Source: Antennarius striatus (lineage: Eukaryota > Chordata > Actinopteri > Lophiiformes > Antennariidae). From it: DNA of 64,000 nucleotides. Numbering within the stretch: position 1 is the stretch's first letter; the number at the start of each line of letters is the position of its first letter. The stretch is from positions 20,157,001 through 20,221,000 of the forward strand of contig NC_090787.1 in NCBI RefSeq assembly GCF_040054535.1, given 5' to 3'. Below, in pieces: positions 56,865 to 64,000 of the stretch. A program made the translations under genes and the position numbers. The notes beneath the pieces are model-generated. The model did no database searches, was not told where the DNA came from, and worked only from the letters and a program-made list of their open reading frames with translations.

Positions 56865-58803
56865 GCCACCGGTGGTCAGGGAAGCCGTCCGACTGAAGAA
56901 GGAGGCCTTCAGGGGCATGTTGTCCCTGGGGACTCCTGAAGCAGTTGCAGGGTACCGACAGACCAAAAGGACTGCAGCCTCGGCTGTGATGGAGGCAAAA
57001 CAGAGGGTGTGGGAGGAGTTCGGAGAGGCCATGGAGAACGGCTATCGCACGGCACCAAAGTTGTTCTGGAGGACTGTCTTACACCTCAGGAGGGGGAAAC
57101 GGAGAACCATCCAAGCTGTATACAGCAAAGATGGGACACTGTTGACCTCGACTGAGGAGGTTGTCGGTCGGTAGAAGGAACACTCTGAGGAACTCCTGAA
57201 TCCAACTACCCAAACTGACCCGTCCTCTGTTGCAGAGGCAGAGCTGGAGGATGATGGGGGATCAGAGTCAATCTCTCGGGGCGAAGTCACCGAGGTAGTT
57301 AAACAACTTCACAGTGGCAAAGCCCCGGGTGTTGATGAGATTCGCCCGGAAATGCTGAAGGCTCTGGGTGTTGAGGGGCTGTCGTGGATGACACGCCTCT
57401 TTAACATTGCGTGGAAGTCTGGGACAGTGCTGAAAGAGTGGCAGACTGGAGTGGTGGTTCCTCTTTTTAAAAAGGGGGACCAGAGGGTGTATGCCAACTA
57501 CAGGGGCATCACACTCCTCAGCCTCCCTGGGAAAGTTTACTCCAAGGTGCTGGAAAGGAGGGTCCAGCCGATTGTCGAGCCTCAGATTGAAGAGGAACAA
57601 TGTGGGTTCCGTCCTGGTCGTGGAACAACGGACCAGCTTTTTACTCTCACAGGGATCCTAGAGGCGGCTTGGGAGTATGCCCATCCAGTCTACATGTGTT
57701 TTGTAGACTTGGAGAAGGCGTACGATCGAGTCCCCAGGGATATACTGTGGGAAGTACTGCGGGAGTATGGGGTGAGGGGGCCTCTCCTCAGGGCCATCCA
57801 ATCCCTGTACGCCCAAAGTGAGAGCTGCGTTCGGGTTCTTGGCAGTAAGTCGAACTTGTTTCGAGTAGCTGTTGGCCTTCGCCAGGGCTGCGCTTTATCA
57901 CCAATTCTGTTTGTGATTTTCATGGATAGGATATCGAGGCGTAGTCGTGGTGAGGAGGCTTTACAGTTTGGTGGCCTGAGGATTGCATCGCTGCTTTTTG
58001 CAGATGATGTGGTCCTGTTTGAGTCATCAGCCTGTGACCTGCAGCGCTCATTGGTCCGGTTTGCAGCCGAGTGTGAAGCGGCGGGGTTGAGGATTAGCAC
58101 CTCCAAATCTGAGGCCATGGTCCTCAGCAGGAAACCGGTAGACTGTCTTCTCCGAGCGGGGTATAAGGTCCTGCCACAAGTGAAGGAATTTAAGTATCTT
58201 GGGGTCCTGTTCACGAGTGAGGGAACAATGGAGCGTGAGATTGGACGGAGAATTGGGGCAGCAGGAGCGGTATTGCAGTCGCTTTACTGCACTGTTGTCA
58301 CAAAGAGAGAGCTAAGCCGAGAGGCAAAGCTCTCCATCTACCGTTCAATCTTCGTTCCTACCCTCACCTATGGTCATGAGCGATGGGTCATGACCGAAAG
58401 AACGAGATCGCGGATACAAGCGGCTGAAATTGGCTTTCTCAGATGGATAGCTGGTGTCTCCCTTAGAGATAAGGTGAGAAACACTGCTGTTCGCGAGGGG
58501 CTCAGGGTAGAGTCGCTGCTCCTTCACGTGGAAAGGAGTCAGTTGAGGTGGTTTGGGCATCTGGTGTGGATGCCTCTGGGACGCCTCCCTAGGGAGGTGT
58601 TTCTGGCACGTCCAGCTGGGAGGAGACCTCGGGGCAGACCCAGGACCAAGTGGAGGGATTATATCTCAACACTGGCCTGGGAACGCCTTGGGATCCCCCA
58701 GTCATAGCTGGTGGATGTGGCCTGGGAAAAGGAAGTTTGGGGCTCCCTGTTGAAGCTGCCCCCGCGACCCGACTACGGATAAGCGGTGGAAGATGGATGG
58801 ATG
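56865..58803 (+). mobile_element. Rex3-type (RTE clade) LINE, 5'-truncated, one nonsense codon
   Basis: One continuous plus-strand frame runs from 56872 to a stop at 58705-58707. A single TAG at 57172-57174 (probably from TGG) interrupts it. Order: VREAVRLKKEAFRGM, AVMEAKQRVWEEFGEAME, LHSGKAPGVDEIRPEMLKAL, YANYRGITLLSLPGKVYSKV, EEQCGFRPGRGTTDQLF, CFVDLEKAYDRVPRD (RT motif A), VGLRQGCALSPILFVIFMDR, SLLFADDVVLFESS (FADD catalytic), [55 protein letters not shown]. The 3' end carries GATGGATGGATGG, typical of Rex3. The N-terminal endonuclease is missing. Confidence 0.85.
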
Positions 58804-58840
58804 GTTACTTTTCAAAGAGGGTGTACTCATTATTGCTGTG

Positions 58841-59252
<412 letters not shown>

Positions 59253-59284
59253 ATACTGTGTGTATATATACTGTATATATATCT

Positions 59285-60275
59285 CCTCTCCCAGGCACTG
59301 CTAAGATCATGGCAGGAAAAATCGGGTACATATGTGGTTGAGAATGTTTTACTTTGGTACCATACCACTTCTAATTCTTTCTTTTTATTGTTTTGTCTTT
59401 TTTTCCTGCCGGCAGTTAACGTTCAGTCTTGGCTCTGGCGTCAAACAGCGAAGTGTCTATCCCATTTTTGCCCCCAAATATATCAGGGAAATTTTTCCTG
59501 CTAAATTAGAATAGCTAATTCTCACATAAATTATAAGTTACGGACACGGTGTGATCAGTCATTCCTCTTTAATACATACTGGTATGGGGAGCAGAGCACT
59601 CGAGAGTGATGCTCCCACAGTTGTTACAGCAAACTGTTCTTTTATATCTGTTTTTGAAGCCCATCCAAAAACAGATTTACTGCACACAAATGTTCACCTT
59701 CTGGTTTCCCGGACTTCATTGCTTCTTGCCCCCCTGCAATCCAGGAACTGTCATCAACCCCTGTGGTTGGTCATGCCCTTAATGTATTAACAATCCTTTT
59801 GACTCCGGCCATCGTAAAATCATGTCAAACCCCAAAAGACACCATGACTCTGAGAACTTTATTGCTAGCATTTCTCACATTCTGCCCTTTTGACACCAAG
59901 TGTCAACACAATAATGAAATGCACATCATGTCCAGATTTTCAAAAGTCATTAATGTCTCTGGAGTTCCCTGAAGTCCATTGTCATCTGTACTTCCTTGTC
60001 ATTGGTAAATTGTTGTCTTTTTTTTCCAGGTGTCTGAATAATCCAGAGGTATATATATACAATATATATTGTATATATACATATATATGACGGTGTGGAT
60101 GCGGTCTGGACCAAATGTATACACCTCAAGAGTAACACTACGGTCAAAATACCCAACTGATTCACGTGCGGAACAGAGCAAAGACAAATGCCACTTCTGA
60201 CAAGATATTCACATACTGAACAGTTGTGCTATCAAACTGAGTTTGCCAATGCAACATGTGATGTTGCATTAACAC
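59285..60275. other. Intergenic DNA, no gene recognised
   Basis: No conserved frame. A short (TA)n/(GTATATATAC) patch lies at 60045-60090. Confidence 0.4.
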
Positions 60276-60313
60276 AGTGATGTTTAGGAGCAACAGACAA
60301 TGTCTGTGTAAAG

Positions 60314-61175
60314 CAGTGCCTCTCAATTTTTTTTCTGTTACGCCCCCCCCAGCAAGAAGAAAAAAATTTGCGCCCTCCACTCTCCGCCACAACTATAAAT
60401 AATACCAATTGTCTATAAAATTGTTAAGTACACCTCTGCATAACATTGTATCCTTTCTAACATTAAACAAAAAAAAAAGAAACATCGTTCAACTTATAAC
60501 AAAGAATAATTTTATTCACATTATTTTTTAGTCTATGACAGAAAAGAGTGCATCAATTTGCCTGGAATAAAAAAAACCCCTTGTTTAAACTGTGAACATT
60601 TTTGACCAACTTATTGCACCATTTGATACTGAAAAATAAAATTAAATAAAATCTATTCAAATTCAGTTCAGCAATATTTACTGGGAAGCACAATTCATAA
60701 AACACTTTAACCCACAAAACAAAAACGAATAAGACAATTTGTGTTGTTTTTTTCTTTCTTTTTTTTAATCAAAATGATGAAGTCAGGATTAATGTCTACA
60801 ATGAGCTCGTTTAGGCAGTAATACTGAACTCTCAGCTCCTGCTCAATGTGTCAGCTCTCCTGCTATGGTGGTGGTGGTGGTGGTGAGCACTTTCGTACTC
60901 CACATTATATGATGCTAACAGCGCTTAAAAAACTTTTTCATGTTGTCTCTTGAGGGTTTGTTTAGTGCTCTTCAAAGCGCGTAACCCTACTCTGTAGAGC
61001 TAATGCTAATATACTTCCTGTGCACACCTGACAATGAGAGCACCACTGCTTACTACTGTAGTGGATGTGCAATTAAACTTTACTGTGGTACGGCAAAAAA
61101 AGCATTGCTCCCCAGGGTCACAGGATGTCCCTACCGCACCCCCTAGGGGCGTGCCCCACTATTTGAGAAGCGCTG
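60314..61175. mobile_element. hAT-like non-autonomous DNA transposon (862 bp)
   Basis: Left CAGTGCCTCTCAATTTTTTT and right AATAGTGGGGCACGCC…GAGAAGCGCTG are inverted repeats: CAGTGCCTCTCAA versus CAGCGCTTCTCAA, with CGCCCCCC blocks inside both ends. The flanking octamers GTGTAAAG and GTCTAAAA agree at 6 of 8 positions, consistent with an aged 8-bp hAT target duplication. Contains a (GGT)n patch at about 60869. No transposase. Confidence 0.65.
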
Positions 61176-61195
61176 GTCTAAAAAAATGTCTTTTT

Positions 61196-61300
61196 TAGAC
61201 AGATATTGTCTGTTGCTCCCAAACATCTCCAAAGTCATGTTTAGGAGCAACAGTCAAATGTCTGTCTAAGCAAAGTCTGTTTTAGACAGAAATTGTGAAC
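61196..61300. repeat. Inverted AGGAGCAACAGACAATGTCTG repeats around the hAT-like element
   Basis: TTTAGGAGCAACAGACAATG at 60283 has an inverted partner at 61200-61230 (CAGATATTGTCTGTTGCTCC) and a further direct copy at 61240 (GTTTAGGAGCAACAGTCAAA). They may be the arms of an older fold-back element split by the insertion at 60314. Confidence 0.55.
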
Positions 61301-62095
61301 AATTACCTACTGGTTGCTCTCAGTCATCATGGGAATGAGTAAAACTGCTGTTCAGAGTAAGTCATGTATGTCAGAAACCTTTTTAAAACCAGTCAGTAAA
61401 AACATTTTCCACGTCAGAAGTTCAAGTCAGAGCGTCAGGCAGAGCAAAAAAAAATTTCTAGTACAATTCATGTACCTCTTACAGAAGTGTGGAATTATTA
61501 TCTTTAAAATCTATGCGAAACTGACGAGTTTGAACCCGATCTGAACCTGACTCTGGACAAATGATTTGCTGTTTTAGGGAAAACAGTTGAACACCTGGTA
61601 GATTACAGATAATCCAATAGCAAACCATTAATGACAAATACCTGTATATGTGGATGTCTAACTCAAGTAAATGTTAAAAATTTAGAGTTCATTGTAAACT
61701 GTCTCAACCAGCCATGAAGATTAATACAATGATTAATGTGGTTATACAAACAATGAAGAGGTTTCAAAAAGAACAATGTTGAGATATAATCCCTCCATAG
61801 TTTGCTCACCCAAAGGTGATGAATATCAGCCCGCTCCACTATATGGTGGAGTGTAGCATGTCTGTTTCCACATCTGCATGGCTGGAATAGTGATCATTTT
61901 TATTGGTAATGTAGCCACCATGACTGACACTCCTTGGTGTGCTTGGCTGTGCTTGTCAGTGTCCATGTGTATGTTACAAATAAAGTGAAATATCTGTTCT
62001 CATGGGTGCTACTGGGATGAAGGTGTTCATGACTCTATAGCCATATGTTCTCTACACTGGGGTTAAAAGAGGAGCTAAGCTGTCAACTGATCACC
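61301..62095. other. Intergenic DNA, no gene recognised
   Basis: AT-rich, no conserved reading frame. Confidence 0.4.
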
Positions 62096-62099
62096 ACCA

Positions 62100-62580
62100 G
62101 TGGTGAGTTGAATCAGTTTGCGGGGGAAGATGCAGGACAGACCTGGGACAGAGAGGATCTGCTGGGAATGTCTGGCTGAGAACAATCAAGTTGGTCTACA
62201 ACTCCCACCTTCAGCAAAGCCTTGAACACTTTCTGGGGATGGCAGCAGATATGAAATCTGATTGGTCCATGTTCCGCGCTGCCATTGCTGAGGCGGCTGA
62301 ATGGAGCTGTCTTCGCAAGACTTCAGTGCTGGTTACGGTGGTAATTGCTTAACAGAGGTGATGGATGACGGTGGGCTGAAGAACGAGTCCTGCAAGGCAT
62401 GGTTGGCCCATGAGAGTCTAGTGGCCGCTGACAAGTACAAACAGGCAATGCAATGCTTAGCTTCAGCTGTGAAGGAGGCAAAGATCTGGCTGTGGGAAAG
62501 GTTTGTTGAGACCATGGAAGATAACTTTCATAATTTGACTACATCACTGGATACAGTTGAAATATGGAGACATCATTAGA
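62100..62580 (+). repeat. Decayed Rex3-like LINE fragment
   Basis: The reading LKNESCKAWLAHESLVAADK, YKQAMQCLASAVKEAKIWLW, ERFVETMED corresponds to LKKEAFRGMLSLGTPEAVAG…AVMEAKQRVWEEFGEAMEN in 56865-58803. It is divergent and lacks RT. Confidence 0.6.
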
Positions 62581-62589
62581 GTAAATTAT

Positions 62590-62965
62590 ACCTTGGGGAC
62601 ATTGGGACAGCAGTAGCTTAGTCCACAAGGTCTTAGCATGGGGAGCAAAGGGTGGCAAGACCAGTGTGGACCAAAACGTGTGGAGTAAGAAATGGTAGTT
62701 GGAGATATGTAAACTAGTTGGGGTGGCAGTAGCTTAGTCTACTTAGTCTTGAACTGGGGACAGAAAGTCGCCAGTTCAAGACACAGGTGGGCCAAAGTAT
62801 TTTGATTGTGAACTGGCAGTGGCAGGTGTCAGTTCACCAATTGAGCATTGCCAAGGTGCCCTTACGCACCATCCCCCAACAAGCTGCTCATGGTGCATGG
62901 GAGAGCAGCCTGCCACCCAACCTGTGAACTTCCCAGTTTGGATTCATTAAAGTATACAGTACCTA
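62590..62965 (+). repeat. Degenerate tRNA-derived SINE copies
   Basis: GGCAGTAGCTTAGTC occurs at 62611 and again at 62727. The second copy continues with a B-box-like GCCAGTTCAAGACAC and a body GCCAAGGTGCCCTTACGCAC, ending in GATTCATTAAAGTATACAGT. Same general SINE type as 52770-52968 but plus strand. Confidence 0.6.
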
Positions 62966-62975
62966 TCTACCTCCC

Positions 62976-63235
62976 ATAGTAATCCCTCGCGTTCCGAGAC
63001 TCACGGAATGCAGCGCACTTCCATGTATTAAAGAAACACTTAAAAGCGCTTTTAACAGTCTATCAGAGTGTGAGAAAAGGTAATACAGATAGAAACGTTT
63101 ATGAACCCTCCCCATGCTGATATTAAACCACCTTCTATCTGCATTATCTTTTCCACACTCTGATAAACTGTTTAAAGCACTTTGTGTCTCACGGAAGTCT
63201 GAGACTGACGGAGTGGAAAAAAGTAATTTTCCGAA
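62976..63235. repeat. Fold-back (inverted) Tigger-like MITE pair
   Basis: The left half (TAATCCCTCG, GAGACTCACGGAA, AACAGTCTATCAGAGTGTGA, GAAAAGGTAATACAGATAGAA) is followed by its reverse complement (TTCTATCTGCATTATCTTTTC, CACACTCTGATAAACTGTTT, GTCTCACGGAAG). The centre is near 63105. It can form a long hairpin. Confidence 0.75.
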
Positions 63236-64000
63236 GGGGATTATTAAATGCTAAATTGACTGACTAATATGAGCGTGAGCTGTTTCTTTCTGCCCCTGGA
63301 ATGAACTGAACTTGTCTTGGTATACCTATCCCATAGTCAGCTGGAATGTGCTCAAAAGCTGTTAGGAATGAAATATGAGCCATGGTTAAAGTAGGCAATA
63401 TTTGATTTAGGTTCCAGTGGATTTCAGACTCTAAATAATTTAACTGTAATTATTTTCTCCATTACATGCAAATAGCATTGTTATTGGCTTTGTGAGAGCG
63501 TAGGAGGAGGTTGTCATAATTCTGTGCATTTGTTTTTTCCTACTGTATGTGGAAAAAGTATTTCCCCTCATAATTGGCTTTGTACATCTTGTTCATTTTC
63601 ATCTTGGCTGATGTATTTTAGCTTATAGATTCTTTTATCTCTGCACAGTCCTTTTTGTCTCCAGTTCTGGTAAATTTTGTGTACCTTGATTTTATTGTCC
63701 AGTTCTTCCTCTGTGTCTCAGTGCCTCATCCTCACTGCGACATCTGATTCTTGTGATATCATTATCTCCCAGTGTACTCCTGTATTTCTGCCAGTGAATT
63801 AGGACATTGTTGCATTCCTTTCTTTTCCATACAATTTCTCGTGTTTCCTGTGTGTGTGTGTGTCTTCTGTTTTAATAGACTCATCTTGTTTATTCAAACT
63901 TTGTCCTTGCCTTATCGCTGTTTGAAAGAGCTACTTTGGATTCTGATCTCTTGTTGTACTATATCAAACATACCTTCAACTAGGGCAAATGATTGACAGA
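63236..64000. other. Right-edge DNA, no gene recognised
   Basis: T-rich sequence without conserved frames; a short (GT)n lies near 63850. The last 400 bp looks repeat-derived but could not be assigned. Confidence 0.35.

Overview
The window is nuclear DNA of a ray-finned fish, probably a percomorph teleost. The evidence is short vertebrate-type exons with GT/AG borders, fish retroelements (Rex3-type RTE, R4/Rex6-type, L2-like and RTE-X-like LINEs), tRNA-derived SINEs, many MITEs, and long (TA)n and (CA)n arrays. There is no operon-like organisation, prophage or CRISPR array.

Four host genes could be rebuilt exon by exon, and all are on the minus strand. From high to low coordinate they are: a DBI/acyl-CoA-binding protein gene (43692-46445, 4 exons, 89 aa); ubxn4/erasin (19185-37525, 13 exons, 500 aa, including a 29-bp microexon); nup35 (11198-17582, 9 exons, about 289 aa, with a start codon apparently split by intron 1); and the 5' part of a DDX3/PL10 RNA helicase (5-9110, 10 exons, 317 codons, running off the left edge). 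They are ordinary housekeeping genes (lipid-ester binding, ER-associated degradation, nuclear pore, RNA helicase) that happen to be neighbours. Intergenic gaps are short (about 2 kb from ddx3 to nup35, 1.5 kb from nup35 to ubxn4), and promoter motifs (BANP-type CGCG, ETS, CRE) lie close to the first exons.

Transposon debris fills the introns and intergenic DNA. One Tigger-like MITE family with CAGTRATCCCTCG ends occurs about nine times. A hAT-like family with CAGGGGTGTCA ends occurs three times. Several other TIR elements are present. In three genes a transposon end lies within about 30 bp of a splice site.

From 37.9 to 43.1 kb and from 54.1 to 59.3 kb the sequence is a nested retroelement landscape. 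Two very similar copies of an R4/Rex6-type LINE, with a restriction-like endonuclease, sit between (TA)n arrays on both sides. A 516-bp solo LTR with a 5-bp target duplication interrupts an antisense RTE-X-like LINE. From 46.6 kb to the right end no host gene was recognised. I found no convincing new functional system. The best leads are the (TA)n-targeted LINE, the split nup35 start codon beside a transposon end, and the transposons abutting splice sites.
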